DNA from: Micromonospora profundi
Lineage (GTDB): Bacteria; Actinomycetota; Actinomycetes; Mycobacteriales; Micromonosporaceae
NCBI RefSeq assembly: GCF_011927785.1
Contig: NZ_JAATJK010000001.1
Coordinates: forward strand, 3,629,001 to 3,693,000
DNA: 64,000 nucleotides
Direction: 5' to 3'
Below are positions 1-8,796 of the stretch, one piece after another. A model generated the notes under the pieces. That model saw only the letters and a list, made by a program, of their open reading frames with translations, made no database searches and was not told the DNA's origin. Made by a program: the position numbers and the translations under genes. The first letter of the stretch is position 1; each line of letters begins with the position of its first letter.

Positions 1-252
1 CTGCGCGGTGCCCATCACCGTACGCACATTGTGCTGGCTGAAGACGCGCTCGACGGCGACGCTTTCCGGCTGGTGCTCGGCGACCAGCTTGGTGAGCGAC
101 CGGTCCAGGTGCAGCAGGCGCAGCGCCAGGTCGTCGGCCGGATCGGTGTAGACCACGTAGTAGGCGACAAGCGTGCACGGGCGGCCCGGCACACCCTCGA
201 CCACGCCCACCCCACACCGGGTCAACCCCGGGTCCACACCGAGCACGCGCAC
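1..252 (-). CDS. ruvC: RuvC Holliday junction endonuclease, N-terminal part
   Basis: RuvC cuts Holliday junctions during recombination repair, working with RuvAB. Only the first 84 codons are present; the gene runs leftwards out of the window. The start is a GTG at 252, preceded by a strong GGGGAGGGGG ribosome binding site about 5 bases upstream. The protein opens VRVLGVDPGLTRCGVG, the RuvC family signature with the first catalytic aspartate at residue 7. VAVERVF follows, with the second acidic catalytic residue (Glu68), then the conserved FSQHNVRT stretch. In many actinobacteria ruvC sits next to yebC; here yebC is about 59 kb away on the same strand. Identification is secure although the C-terminal catalytic residues lie outside. 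Confidence 0.93.
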   Translation of the reverse strand, partial: MRVLGVDPGLTRCGVGVVEGVPGRPCTLVAYYVVYTDPADDLALRLLHLDRSLTKLVAEHQPESVAVERVFSQHNVRTVMGTAQ

Positions 253-396
253 GCCGCCCCCTCCCCAGCCGTCAGCAGTACGTGTGTTCGACACCCTAAC
301 GCCCGGCCTCCCACCAGCCCCACGGGACACACCCTGCCGCGCGCCAAGATCGTGCTCGCCCCCACGCCTCGCCTTGCCCCGCCCGCACATGCCCTG

Positions 397-471
397 CGCC
401 GATCTTGCACTTTCGGTCGCCACTTAATCCGCTTTGCCTTTTTCACCTGGGCAGCAAGTGCAAGATCGGCG
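397..471. repeat. Long inverted repeat between ruvC and the dehydrogenase
   Basis: Two perfectly matching 16-base arms (397-412, CGCCGATCTTGCACTT, and 456-471, its reverse complement) flank a 43-base, relatively AT-rich spacer. A degenerate third copy of the arm core lies near 345-360. The structure resembles the dispersed intergenic hairpins found elsewhere in this window. Nothing else recognisable was seen between 253 and 670 apart from the ruvC ribosome binding site; no gene is supported there. Confidence 0.6.
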
Positions 472-670
472 ACGGCGGTGATCGATCGCGGTGGTGATTG
501 GCGGGGTCAGGTGGGATCACCACTCCCCACGCGCGCAGAACGCGCAGCCGGACAGGCAGGGGCGGTCGGGCGCATGGAGTGGTGGGCGGGGGTGGGCACA
601 CAGCTTTGCCCTGGAGTATGTGGCTCTGGCCCATGTGCCGGGGCGCACTCAGCTCGTAACTTCATGCGCC

Positions 671-1453
671 ATGACGGCAGAACCCGTGGCGGTCCCCCAC
701 GTCGTACAGCTCGACCTCACCGGTCGCACCGCCCTGGTCACCGGCGGCGGCAGCGGCATCGGGCGGGCGTGCGCCCTGCGGCTGGGCGCGGCCGGCGCCA
801 CGGTACTCGTGGTGGACCGGAACCTGGACGCGGCCCGGGCGGTCGCCGCCGAGGCGGGCGGGCGCGCCGAGGGGGTGGACCTGGCCGACGCGGCGGCAGT
901 GGACCGCCTCGACGTGGACGTGGACATCGTCGTGAACAACGCCGGGCTCCAGCACGTGGCGCCGATGCAGGACTTCCCCGTCGAGCGGTTCGAGTACATC
1001 CAGCGGGTGATGGTGGAGGCGCCGTTCCTGCTGGTCCGCCGCGCGCTGCCGCACATGTACGCCCAGGGTTGGGGCCGGATCGTCAACATCTCGTCGGTGC
1101 ACGGGCTGCGGGCCTCGCCGTACAAGGCGGCGTACGTCACGGCGAAGCACGCCCTGGAAGGGCTGTCGAAGGTGGTGGCGCTGGAGGGCGCCGCGCACGG
1201 GGTCACCGCCAACTGCATCAATCCGGCGTACGTCCGCACTGCGCTCGTGGAGAGCCAGATCGCCGACCAGGCGGCCAGCCACGGCATCCCGGAACCCGAG
1301 GTGATCGAAAAGATCATGCTGGCCCGGGCGGCGATCAAGCGGCTGATCGAGCCCGAGGAGGTGGCCGAGCTGCTCGCGTACCTGTGCTCGCCGCCGGCGG
1401 CCTTCATCACCGGCGCGTCGATCGCGCTCGACGGGGGCTGGACGGCCAACTAG
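671..1453 (+). CDS. 3-Hydroxybutyrate dehydrogenase (SDR family)
   Basis: A 260-residue classical short-chain dehydrogenase, probably oxidising D-3-hydroxybutyrate to acetoacetate with NAD in the cytoplasm. The Rossmann motif GGGSGIG is at residues 25-31, NNAG at 89-92, the catalytic Ser near 141-142 and the Tyr155-x3-Lys159 pair in YVTAK. The Q-H around residue 95, the long insert before the C-terminus and the closing FITGASIALDGGWTA match the 3-hydroxybutyrate dehydrogenase subfamily more than the FabG type. The start is ATG 671; there is no clear Shine-Dalgarno sequence, so it may be leaderless. The next gene begins 14 bases after the stop and encodes a PucR-type regulator, probably co-transcribed. 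Substrate assignment is by similarity only. Confidence 0.8.
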   Translation: MTAEPVAVPHVVQLDLTGRTALVTGGGSGIGRACALRLGAAGATVLVVDRNLDAARAVAAEAGGRAEGVDLADAAAVDRLDVDVDIVVNNAGLQHVAPMQDFPVERFEYIQRVMVEAPFLLVRRALPHMYAQGWGRIVNISSVHGLRASPYKAAYVTAKHALEGLSKVVALEGAAHGVTANCINPAYVRTALVESQIADQAASHGIPEPEVIEKIMLARAAIKRLIEPEEVAELLAYLCSPPAAFITGASIALDGGWTAN

Positions 1454-1467
1454 TGGGTCCCCGCACA

Positions 1468-3384
1468 ATGTCGACCATGTCGTCGCCTGTGGAGTTTCTG
1501 GAACTGCTCGCCCGTGAGGCCGCGGCGGTGGAGTTCGAAGGTCCGTTGGTGGCCGCGCGGGCCGCCGGGGCGCCGGCCGAACGGCTGGCCGAGCTGGAGC
1601 AGGCAAGGACCGTGGCGTTGCGGGTCCGCGCGCTGCTGGAGCGGCGACGCCGCCGGGAGATCGAGCTCTCCGGTCTGTACGACACGGTGAGCGACCTGGC
1701 CGGCCTGCGCGACCTTGACGACGTGCTGCGGGCGATCGTGCACCGGGCGCGCAACCTGCTGGGCGCCGACGTGGCGTACATGACGCTCAACGACGACGAG
1801 CGCGGCGACACCTACATGCGGGTGACCGACGGGTCCGTGTCGGCCCGCTTCCAGCGGCTGCGGCTGCCGATGGGCGCCGGCCTCGGTGGTCTGGTGGCCC
1901 AGTCCGGCGCCCCGTACGTGACCGCCAACTACGGCGAGGACGAGCGCTTCCACCACACCGGGGAGATCGACGCCGGGGTGGGCGAGGAAGGCCTGGTGGC
2001 GATCCTCGGGGTGCCGCTGCGGCTCGGTTCCACATCGATCGGCGTGCTCTACGCGGCCAACCGTTCGGCCCGGCCGTTCGTGCGGGAGGAGGTGGCGCTG
2101 CTGGTCTCACTCGCCGCGCACGCCGCGGTGGCGATCGACACGGCCCGGCTGCTGGCCGAGACCCGCTCGGCGCTCGCCGAACTGTCGGCCGCCAACACCA
2201 CCATCCGGGCGCACAGCAGTTCGGTGGAGCGGGCCGCTGCCGCGCATGACCGGATGACAGCGCTGGTGCTGCGCGGCGGCGGCGTGGAGGACGTGGCGGC
2301 CGCGGTGACCGAGGTGCTGGGCGGGGCGCTGCTGGCGTTGGACGCGCAGGGCCGGTTGCTGGCCCGGGTCGGTGAGATCGACGAACCGGACCGGGAGGAC
2401 ATCGTCGAGGCGGTGGCCGCGTCCCGCACCGAGGGCCGCAGCGTGCGCCGGGGTCCGCTCTGGTACGCGGCGGTGGTGGCGGGCACCGAGAACCTGGGTG
2501 CTCTGGTACTGCGGCCCGACGACGAGCTTGTCGACGCCGACCAGCGGATCCTGGAGCGGGCCGCGCTGGTGACAGCGCTGCTGCTGCTGTTCCGCCGGAC
2601 GGTGGCCGAGGCGGAGGGTCGGGTACGCGGCGAACTGTTGGACGATCTGATCGCCCGACCGTTGCGGGACACCGACGCCCTGCGCAGCAGGGCTCGCCGG
2701 CTCGGGGTGGACCTGGACGCCCCGTACGTGCTGGTGGCGGTGGACGACGACGCGATCGCGGCCACCGGCTCGGCCCGGCAGCGGGTGCTCTCCTGGGCCA
2801 CCACGTACGCCTCGGCGCGCGGTGGCCTGGCGGCGGCGCGTGACGGACGGGTGGTCCTGATGCTGCCCGGTCAGGACGCTGGTGGCAGCGCCCGGGCGGT
2901 GGCCCGGGACCTGTCCCGCGTGACGGGTCGACCGGTGACCGCCGGGGCGAGCGGTCCCGCGACCGGGCCGACGACGCTGGCGGGGACGTTCCACGAGGCG
3001 GACCGTTGCCTGACGGCGCTCGGCGCGCTGGGTCGCACCGGTCAGGGCGCGAGCACCGCCGAGCTGGGCTTCGTGGGGCTGCTGTTGGGCACTGTCGGTG
3101 ACCGGGGCGAGAAGGACGTGACCCAGTTCCTCACCGCCACCGTCGGGCCGGTGGTCGACTACGACGCCCGTCGGGGGACCGCGCTGGTGAAGACGTTGGA
3201 GGCGTACTTCGGCGTCGGTGGCAGCCTGGCCCGCGCCGCCGAGCAGTTGCACGTGCACGTCAACACGGTGACGCAACGCCTGGAGCGGGTGGGGCAGCTG
3301 CTCGGCGCGGACTGGCAGCGGCCCGAGCGGGCGCTGGAGGTGCAGTTGGCGCTACGCCTGCACCGCCTGCGCGCGTCTGCCTGA
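1468..3384 (+). CDS. GAF / PucR-type helix-turn-helix transcriptional regulator
   Basis: A 638-residue cytoplasmic regulator. A GAF-like sensory domain covers about residues 75-225. A middle region resembles the PucR/CdaR GGDEF-like module, and a C-terminal helix-turn-helix (about 575-630) reads TLEAYFGVGGSLARAAEQ then LHVHVNTVTQRLERV, the PucR/CdaR signature. ATG 1468 is taken as the start; ATG 1477 and a GTG overlapping the upstream stop (1453) are alternatives. An open frame continues far upstream, but that part is the shadow of the dehydrogenase gene and non-coding DNA. The 14-base gap suggests co-transcription with the hydroxybutyrate dehydrogenase, which it may control. Its stop codon directly abuts the stop of the convergent TetR gene with no spacer. 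Confidence 0.85.
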   Translation: MSTMSSPVEFLELLAREAAAVEFEGPLVAARAAGAPAERLAELEQARTVALRVRALLERRRRREIELSGLYDTVSDLAGLRDLDDVLRAIVHRARNLLGADVAYMTLNDDERGDTYMRVTDGSVSARFQRLRLPMGAGLGGLVAQSGAPYVTANYGEDERFHHTGEIDAGVGEEGLVAILGVPLRLGSTSIGVLYAANRSARPFVREEVALLVSLAAHAAVAIDTARLLAETRSALAELSAANTTIRAHSSSVERAAAAHDRMTALVLRGGGVEDVAAAVTEVLGGALLALDAQGRLLARVGEIDEPDREDIVEAVAASRTEGRSVRRGPLWYAAVVAGTENLGALVLRPDDELVDADQRILERAALVTALLLLFRRTVAEAEGRVRGELLDDLIARPLRDTDALRSRARRLGVDLDAPYVLVAVDDDAIAATGSARQRVLSWATTYASARGGLAAARDGRVVLMLPGQDAGGSARAVARDLSRVTGRPVTAGASGPATGPTTLAGTFHEADRCLTALGALGRTGQGASTAELGFVGLLLGTVGDRGEKDVTQFLTATVGPVVDYDARRGTALVKTLEAYFGVGGSLARAAEQLHVHVNTVTQRLERVGQLLGADWQRPERALEVQLALRLHRLRASA

Positions 3385-3993
3385 TCAGCGCGCGCGGATC
3401 CCTTCGAGGACGGCGTCGACGACCCGCTCCGGCAGGTCGACGTCGTTGAGATCCGGGCTCCACTGCAGCACCCGCTGGATCAGCATCGGCCCGGTGAGCA
3501 GCGCCATTGTCACCTCGATGTCGACGTCGGCCCGGAGCACGCCCTCGTCGACGCCGCGCCTGAGCACCTCGCGCATCAGCTGTCGCCGGGGCGCGATGAT
3601 GTTCTGGTAGAGCTGGTACTGATCGGTGCTGCGGTTCACCGCCGGCACCAGGCACGGCATGATCTTCTCCGCCCGCGGGTCGACGTTCTTACCGATCGCG
3701 CCGACGAGCAGGATCAGGTCGTCCCGGATGGAGTGGCCGGCCGGCTGCGGCAGGACGCCCTTGAGCCGACGCAGCGCGTCGAGCAGCAAGGCGTCCTTGC
3801 CGGCCCAGCGGCGGTAGATGGTGGCCTTGCCGACCCCGGCGCGGCTGGCGATCGCCTCGATCGAGAGCGCCTCGACGTTGCTGCCCTCGGCGAGCAGGTC
3901 GAGGGTGGCCTCAATGATCGCCTCATCGGCGCGGAGGCTCCGCGGTCGCCCGGGCGACCGCGGAGCATCGGCAGTGGATCTCATGTCGGACAT
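3385..3993 (-). CDS. TetR-family regulator of the adjacent MFS exporter
   Basis: A 202-residue TetR-type repressor. The N-terminal helix-turn-helix is clear (about residues 28-77: SIEAIASRAGVGKATIYRRW); the C-terminal ligand domain is of the TetR_C type with no further identity. The gene lies 11 bases downstream of the MFS exporter on the same strand and is surely co-transcribed, so it probably autoregulates the pair. A palindrome with the ACGATACGGA half-site upstream of the exporter is the likely operator. The ligand is unknown; exported drug-like compounds are the usual guess for this layout. Confidence 0.85.
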   Translation of the reverse strand: MSDMRSTADAPRSPGRPRSLRADEAIIEATLDLLAEGSNVEALSIEAIASRAGVGKATIYRRWAGKDALLLDALRRLKGVLPQPAGHSIRDDLILLVGAIGKNVDPRAEKIMPCLVPAVNRSTDQYQLYQNIIAPRRQLMREVLRRGVDEGVLRADVDIEVTMALLTGPMLIQRVLQWSPDLNDVDLPERVVDAVLEGIRAR

Positions 3994-4004
3994 TGTTCCC
4001 GGAC

Positions 4005-5573
4005 CTACGCCGTTCCGGCCAACTCGGGTTCGGCGACGGGTGCCGTCGTGGCGTCGGTCATGGCGTTGCGGCCCGGCATCCAGCGCAGCACCACGAGCAT
4101 GCCGAGCGCCGCGACCACCGCGGAGAGGCCGGCAGCCCAGTGCATTGCGGTAACGAAGGCGTCGTTGGCCGCCGAGATCAGCGTCGGCGCCGCCGGGCCG
4201 AGCTGCCCGGCTGCGGCGTACGCCCCGGAGATCGACTCGTTGGCCGCGTCGCGTGCCTGTGGCGGTAGGCCGGTCAGCGCGTCGCCGACGTCGCTGCGGT
4301 AGACCGCCGAGAGCACCGAGCCGAGGACTGCCACGCCGAGCGCGCCGGCCACCTGGCGGACGGTGTTGCTCACCGCGGAGCCGACACCTGCCTTCTCCCG
4401 GGGCAGCGCCGACATGATCGACTCGGTCGCCGGGGGCATGATGTTTGCCATTCCGACGCCCTGGAGGAAGAAGACGACAAGGACGACCCAGATCGGGGTG
4501 GACGCGCCGATGAAGGCGAACGCGGCGAGCGCCACCACTGTCAGCCCCAGCCCGACGATGGCGACGGCCCGGCCGCCGTAGCGGCGGACCATGGCTGCGC
4601 TGCGCGGCGCGAAGACCAGTTGGGCGCCTGCGAACGGCAGGAAGAGCAGGCCGGTCTGCAGCGGGCTGTAGCCGCGCACCAACTGCAGGTAGAACGAGCT
4701 GAAGAACATCACACCCATGGCGGCGAAGAACACCAGGCCGACGATGGCCACCGGCGCGGCGAACCGGGGCACCTTGAACAGCCGGACGTCCAGCGACGGG
4801 TGGTCGCTGCGCCGCTCGTGTTGCACGAACCAGACCAGCACGGCGAGGCCCACAAGGATCGAACCCCAGGCGACCGGCCGGCCGAAGCCGTGCTCGCCGC
4901 CGTCGATGATGCCGTAGGAGAGGGCGACAAGGCCGACCACCGAGAGCACGACGCCGAGCAGGTCGACCCGGCCGGGGCGCGGGTCACGCGACTCGGGGAC
5001 CAGCAGCGCGACCAGGACCACGCCTGCGGCCACCACCGGGACGTTGATCAGGAAGACCGAGCCCCACCAGAAGTGCTCCAGCAGCGCGCCGCCGAGGATC
5101 GGGCCGATCGCCACCGCGAGCCCGACCGCGCCGGCCCACACGCCAATGGCCCGGCCGCGCTCGCGCGGGTCGAAGACGTTGGAGATGATCGACAGCGTGA
5201 CCGGCATGATGGCCGCGCCGCCGATCCCCATCAGGGCGCGGGCCGCGATCAGCTGACCGGGGCTCTGGGCGTACGCCGAGAGCAGCGACGCCAGCCCGAA
5301 CAGCACCAGACCGATCATCAGGAAGCGCTTGCGGCCGGAGCGGTCGCCGAGCACCCCGAAGGTGAACAGCAGCCCGGCGAAGACGAGCGTGTAGGAGTTG
5401 ATGGACCACTCCAGCTCGCCCTGGGTGGCGCCGAGGCCGTGCACCGGGTCAGCCAGGGTGCGCAGTGCGACGTTGAGGATCGTGTTGTCGAGGACGACGA
5501 CGAGGAGGCTGATCACCAGCACCCCCAGGATCGCCCACCTCCTCGGATGTCCCGTGTTGTTGTGCAGCTCCAT
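4005..5573 (-). CDS. DHA2-family MFS drug exporter (14 TM)
   Basis: A 522-residue integral membrane protein of the EmrB/QacA (DHA2) branch of the major facilitator superfamily, a proton-driven exporter. Motif A is seen after TM2 ([14 protein letters not shown]) and the antiporter motif C region in TM5 ([15 protein letters not shown]); hydrophobic segments add up to about 14. The N-terminal motif [10 protein letters not shown] is typical of DHA2 proteins. The start is ATG 5573 with a GGGGGGAG ribosome binding site upstream. It is the first gene of a two-gene unit with the TetR regulator at 3385-3993. The substrate cannot be told from sequence. Confidence 0.9.
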   Translation of the reverse strand: MELHNNTGHPRRWAILGVLVISLLVVVLDNTILNVALRTLADPVHGLGATQGELEWSINSYTLVFAGLLFTFGVLGDRSGRKRFLMIGLVLFGLASLLSAYAQSPGQLIAARALMGIGGAAIMPVTLSIISNVFDPRERGRAIGVWAGAVGLAVAIGPILGGALLEHFWWGSVFLINVPVVAAGVVLVALLVPESRDPRPGRVDLLGVVLSVVGLVALSYGIIDGGEHGFGRPVAWGSILVGLAVLVWFVQHERRSDHPSLDVRLFKVPRFAAPVAIVGLVFFAAMGVMFFSSFYLQLVRGYSPLQTGLLFLPFAGAQLVFAPRSAAMVRRYGGRAVAIVGLGLTVVALAAFAFIGASTPIWVVLVVFFLQGVGMANIMPPATESIMSALPREKAGVGSAVSNTVRQVAGALGVAVLGSVLSAVYRSDVGDALTGLPPQARDAANESISGAYAAAGQLGPAAPTLISAANDAFVTAMHWAAGLSAVVAALGMLVVLRWMPGRNAMTDATTAPVAEPELAGTA

Positions 5574-5607
5574 GCCCGGTTCTCCCCCCGGTTCGCCCCG
5601 TCGCGCA

Positions 5608-5681
5608 ATACGATACGGGCCAGACTCGTAACTGGGACAGCGTAGGCGCGGAATTTACGATACGGAACGGATCCGTATCGT
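5608..5681. promoter_or_regulatory. Candidate TetR operators upstream of the MFS gene
   Basis: A perfect inverted repeat with 10-base arms (5657-5666 ACGATACGGA, 5672-5681 TCCGTATCGT) and a 5-base spacer lies 84 bases upstream of the MFS start. A second ATACGATACGG half-site at 5608-5618 has a weaker partner (TACGA 5609-5613, TCGTA 5626-5630). The repeated ACGATACGG element suggests a double operator for the TetR protein encoded downstream. Binding is inferred, not shown. Confidence 0.6.
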
Positions 5682-5773
5682 ATGTGACCGGTGTCACCTG
5701 CCACCCACGTCAGTCTCCCGGGAAGCCCGGATCGTCTCCGCACAGCGTCCTCCCTGGGGGTAGTCCTTCGCAT

Positions 5774-5844
5774 CCTTTGCACTGCTTCAACCCACGCAAC
5801 AGTTACGCCCCTGAAACGGTGCGTGGGTTGAAGCAGAGCAAAGG
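5774..5844. repeat. Dispersed palindromic repeat, copy 1
   Basis: Two 24-base arms (5774-5797 and 5821-5844) are reverse complements with one mismatch and enclose a 23-base loop. The arm core GCTTCAACCCACGC recurs in a second element at 36511-36575, so this belongs to a dispersed intergenic family. It sits between the MFS promoter and the end of the cobalamin-binding gene and could form a hairpin in RNA or DNA. Confidence 0.75.
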
Positions 5845-5878
5845 ACATGGGCCGACCGGGGTCGGCCTCCGGCTGACC

Positions 5879-5923
5879 GTCCGAGGCCGGGCCGTCCGAG
5901 GCCGGGCCGTCCGAGGCCGGGCA
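5879..5923. repeat. Three-copy 15-bp tandem repeat
   Basis: The 15-base unit GTCCGAGGCCGGGCC occurs three times head to tail (5879-5893, 5894-5908, 5909-5923); the last copy differs at its final base. It lies just downstream of the stop of the cobalamin-binding gene. No coding or regulatory role is evident. Confidence 0.85.
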
Positions 5924-5967
5924 AAGGTCCACCCGCGCGACGCCTTCGCCGTCGTGCGGGCACGACC

Positions 5968-6630
5968 TCAGCGCGCCCGCGGCGTTTCCAGGCAGGCGGC
6001 GAGGGCTGCCGGCAACGTACCCAGGTGGGTCGCCGGCGCGGCGAGCGGCTCGATCCAGCCCGGCCCGGCGCCGTACACCCGCAGGCGCGGGAAGTCGCGG
6101 GCGAAGCGCACCAGGCGGTACGCGCGGCCGGTGACAGGCGTCTGCGACCAGAGCACGACGGTGTGCGGGTTGGCCCGATGCACCGCGCTGGTCAGCGCGG
6201 GCCAGGGCAGCGCGGGGCCGAGGTGCAGGCAGCCGTGCCGGCGCTCGCGCAGCGCGGCAGCTAGCGCGTGCAGGCCGAGGCAGTGCGCCTCCCGTTCGGC
6301 ACCGGCCAGCAGCACCCCGCCGCTGGAAAGCGACCGGCCGGGCTGCCTGCGGTACACGTCCAACCCGACCCGCATGCCCTCGCACAGGGCGTGCTCGATG
6401 GCGATCTCGGCGGGCGTCCGCCCCGGCAGTTGAGCGAGCAGCGGCCGGCAGATCTGCTCCCAGAGCGCCGGCACACCCCAGGCTTCGGCCATCTCCAGCA
6501 GCACCGTGGCGACACGGTTGCCGTCCAGGTCCTCGGTGGCCAGCCGGATGCGCTTGCGCGTGGTCTCCACGGCATCCGCCGGCATCGGATCGGTAAGCAC
6601 CAGACGTACCCCCGGGTAGGTGTTCTCCAT
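5968..6630 (-). CDS. Stand-alone cobalamin-binding (B12) domain protein
   Basis: A 220-residue protein resembling the C-terminal B12-binding half of MerR/CarH-type regulators. A helical cap region (about residues 5-95) ends with the EH pair (79-80) known from the W-x9-EH cap motif, though the Trp position is Pro here. The Rossmann-like part carries E114-x-H116-x-x-G119, a variant of the DxHxxG cobalamin-ligand motif. Unlike CarH there is no N-terminal DNA-binding domain, and only 150 bases separate it from the divergent SPFH gene, so none is hidden upstream. The start (ATG 6630) lacks a good ribosome binding site; the frame is open further upstream. It could be a sensor that lost its helix-turn-helix or a partner of another protein. 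Confidence 0.6.
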   Translation of the reverse strand: MENTYPGVRLVLTDPMPADAVETTRKRIRLATEDLDGNRVATVLLEMAEAWGVPALWEQICRPLLAQLPGRTPAEIAIEHALCEGMRVGLDVYRRQPGRSLSSGGVLLAGAEREAHCLGLHALAAALRERRHGCLHLGPALPWPALTSAVHRANPHTVVLWSQTPVTGRAYRLVRFARDFPRLRVYGAGPGWIEPLAAPATHLGTLPAALAACLETPRAR

Positions 6631-6741
6631 CCGGGATTCGCTGAAACGACGCGCGGTGGATGCGCCGTCGCGGAATTTACCGGCGGCGCGCGGCGAGCAC
6701 GCACGCCAGCGGGGGCACGGCCGGCTTGACCGGGCCCCTTA

Positions 6742-6756
6742 TGTTGATGATCAACA
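6742..6756. promoter_or_regulatory. Palindrome upstream of the SPFH gene
   Basis: TGTTGAT-G-ATCAACA is a 7-1-7 palindrome 24 bases before the SPFH start codon and in the divergent intergenic region with the cobalamin-binding gene. It is AT-rich against its surroundings and looks like a regulator binding site. The regulator is unknown. Confidence 0.4.
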
Positions 6757-6780
6757 CGGCCAACGAAAGGTCCCCACCCC

Positions 6781-7638
6781 ATGCCTGTCGGCTTCACCAT
6801 GGCGATCGTCTTCGCCATCGCAATGGCGGTCAGCGCCATCCTGGCACTCGTCGCGCCCAAGAGCGCGATGAAGCAGACGGCCGCCCTGGCGGCGCTCGGC
6901 TTCCTCGCCGTCACAGTGCTGATCGGCGTCGCCTCCAGCGCCCACTCCGTGCCCATCCGCTCGGTCGGCATCGTCACCAGCTTCGGCAAGCCCACCGGCG
7001 AGGTGACCGGTTCGGGCCTGAAGTGGGTGGCGCCCTGGCAGAAGGTCGGCGAGTGGGACGCGGGCCGGCAGAAGTACGACCACATCGGCGGCGACAACTG
7101 CGTACGCGTGCGCACCGGCACGCTCGCCGACGCGTGCGTCGAGGTGCTCGTGGAGTGGCAGGTCAAGCCGGAGAACGCGCCGAAGCAGTTCATGGACTAC
7201 AAGGGAGACTTCGTGAGCTTCCAGGGCCAGCGGGTGGGAGTGCAGCTCGACAGCGCGGTGAACGACGCCTTCGCCACGTACAACCCGCTGGAGCGGATCG
7301 ACGCGCAGACCGGCAACCTCAACGTCGACCTGAAGCCGTTCGCCGCGAACATCAAGAGCAGCGCGGAGGGTCGACTCGCCGAGGACGTCGACATCCTCTC
7401 GGTGACCATCACGCGGGTCAACCACGACGACAAGACCGAGGGCAACATCAAGGCGTTCCAGGACAAGCTGGCGCAGACCCGCAACCTGGAGCAGGACCGC
7501 AAGAACGCCGACATCTCCAAGCAGATCACCGAGACCAACGCGAAGGTCGACAAGGTGACCCGCTGCCTGGAGATCGCCGAGAAGAACGGCGCCAACCCGG
7601 GTCTGTGCATCAACCCGGGCATCGTCACCGGCAAGTGA
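6781..7638 (+). CDS. SPFH/Band 7-like membrane protein
   Basis: A 285-residue protein with two hydrophobic segments (about residues 5-25 and 32-52), then an SPFH-like domain (about 58-250) beginning RSVGIVTSFGKPTGEVTGSG and GLKWVAPWQKV, typical of prohibitin/stomatin-type proteins, and a charged helical segment (FQDKLAQTRNLEQDRKNADI). Such proteins form membrane-bound oligomers and scaffold lipid domains or proteases; the specific role here is unknown. The start ATG has GAAAGG about 8 bases upstream. It stands alone; its 3' end overlaps a hairpin shared with the convergent alcohol dehydrogenase. Confidence 0.8.
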   Translation: MPVGFTMAIVFAIAMAVSAILALVAPKSAMKQTAALAALGFLAVTVLIGVASSAHSVPIRSVGIVTSFGKPTGEVTGSGLKWVAPWQKVGEWDAGRQKYDHIGGDNCVRVRTGTLADACVEVLVEWQVKPENAPKQFMDYKGDFVSFQGQRVGVQLDSAVNDAFATYNPLERIDAQTGNLNVDLKPFAANIKSSAEGRLAEDVDILSVTITRVNHDDKTEGNIKAFQDKLAQTRNLEQDRKNADISKQITETNAKVDKVTRCLEIAEKNGANPGLCINPGIVTGK

Positions 7639-7647
7639 CAGCCGGCC

Positions 7648-7673
7648 GGGTGGTCAGTCGAGGCTGACCACCC
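7648..7673. terminator. Convergent hairpin terminator
   Basis: GGGTGGTCAG (7648-7657) pairs perfectly with CTGACCACCC (7664-7673) around a 6-base loop. It begins 10 bases after the SPFH stop and overlaps the last codons of the convergent alcohol dehydrogenase. No T-run follows, as is usual in actinomycetes. Confidence 0.6.
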
Positions 7674-8796
7674 AGCGGGCGCCCTCGCCCCGCGCCAACC
7701 GGTCGAACGCCGCCGGCGCCTCGTCGAGGCTGACCACCCCGCTGACCAGCGGGGACAGATCCAGCGTCCCGTCGAGCGCCGCGCATGCCAACTCGGGCAC
7801 CTCACGGTCGGGGTCGGACGAGCCGTACACGGAGGAGCGCAGCGTCCGCGCGGAGTGGAAGATGTCCAGCGCGCCGAGGCTCACCATGTCGTCCTTGGCG
7901 CCCATGCCGACCACGGTCACCGCTCCCCCGCGCCGGGTGAGCCGCCACGCCGCCCGGATGGTGGCGGCACGTCCGACGCACTCGAAGGAATGGTCCACGC
8001 CCCGACCCTCGGTGCGCGCCCGTACCTCCTTGGAGAGCCGGTCGTCGGAGAGCAGGAAGTCGGTGGCCCCGGCGGCGAGCGCCAGTTCCCGCTTCGACTC
8101 GGCGACGTCGACCGCGAGGATCGTCGTGGCGCCTGCCCGCCGGGCGGCGGTGAGCACCGCGAGCCCGACCCCGCCGAGCCCGACGACCGCCACCGCATCG
8201 CCGGGCGCGACCCGGGCGGTGTTGCGGACAGCCCCGACGCCGGTCAGTACCGCACAGCCGAGCAGGGCGGCCCGCTCCGCAGGCAACCCGGCGGGGATCG
8301 CGATGACGGCGCTCTCGGGCACCACCACCGCCTCGGCGAGCGCGCCGAGGCCGAGGGTGAGGTGCACGGGGTCGCCGTCGTCGGTAGTGCCGCGCTCCAC
8401 CGTCGGGGCGGTGTTGGCGGCGCAGAGCCACGGCTCGCCGTGCTGACACCACCAGCACACCCGGCAGGCGGGCGCCCAGTTGAGCACCACGGGCGTACCG
8501 ACCTCCAGCCGGCTGCCCGGCCCGGCCTCGGCCACCACACCGGTCGCCTCGTGGCCGAGCACCAGCGGGAACCTCGCGGCCAGTGTGCCGTTCACCATGG
8601 ACAGGTCGGAGTGGCAGACGCCGGCGGCCCGGATCGTCACCCGCACCTCGCCGGGGCCGGGCGCCGGCAGGCGTACGCGCTCGACCCGCAGCTCGGCGCC
8701 GGCTCCCCGCGCGACAAGCGCGCGAACGGTGACCGGCGCGGCCGCCGGCTCAGGGCCGCCCGCCGGCGCGGCCGGGGTCAGCTCGGGGCCGGTCAT
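7654..8796 (-). CDS. Zinc-dependent alcohol dehydrogenase
   Basis: A 380-residue medium-chain dehydrogenase. Catalytic zinc ligands are Cys61 (GVCHSD) and His82-Glu83 (GHEATG); the structural zinc lobe is Cys111, Cys114, Cys117, Cys125. The NAD-binding GLGGVG motif lies near residue 205. It probably oxidises a primary alcohol to the aldehyde used by the upstream gene product. Its ATG overlaps the aldehyde dehydrogenase stop (ATGA at 8793-8796), so the two are translationally coupled. Expression is probably set by the TetR operator at 10279-10297. Extra residues at the N-terminus are Ala/Pro rich and family-atypical. An open frame running through both genes is a reading-frame coincidence, not a fusion. 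Confidence 0.9.
   Translation of the reverse strand: MTGPELTPAAPAGGPEPAAAPVTVRALVARGAGAELRVERVRLPAPGPGEVRVTIRAAGVCHSDLSMVNGTLAARFPLVLGHEATGVVAEAGPGSRLEVGTPVVLNWAPACRVCWWCQHGEPWLCAANTAPTVERGTTDDGDPVHLTLGLGALAEAVVVPESAVIAIPAGLPAERAALLGCAVLTGVGAVRNTARVAPGDAVAVVGLGGVGLAVLTAARRAGATTILAVDVAESKRELALAAGATDFLLSDDRLSKEVRARTEGRGVDHSFECVGRAATIRAAWRLTRRGGAVTVVGMGAKDDMVSLGALDIFHSARTLRSSVYGSSDPDREVPELACAALDGTLDLSPLVSGVVSLDEAPAAFDRLARGEGARWVVSLD

Noticed and set aside
31..1467. An open frame running from the left edge into the PucR-type regulator gene
   Set aside because: It crosses ruvC antisense, non-coding DNA and the dehydrogenase gene in another frame. Only the part from 1468 has homology-like domain structure.
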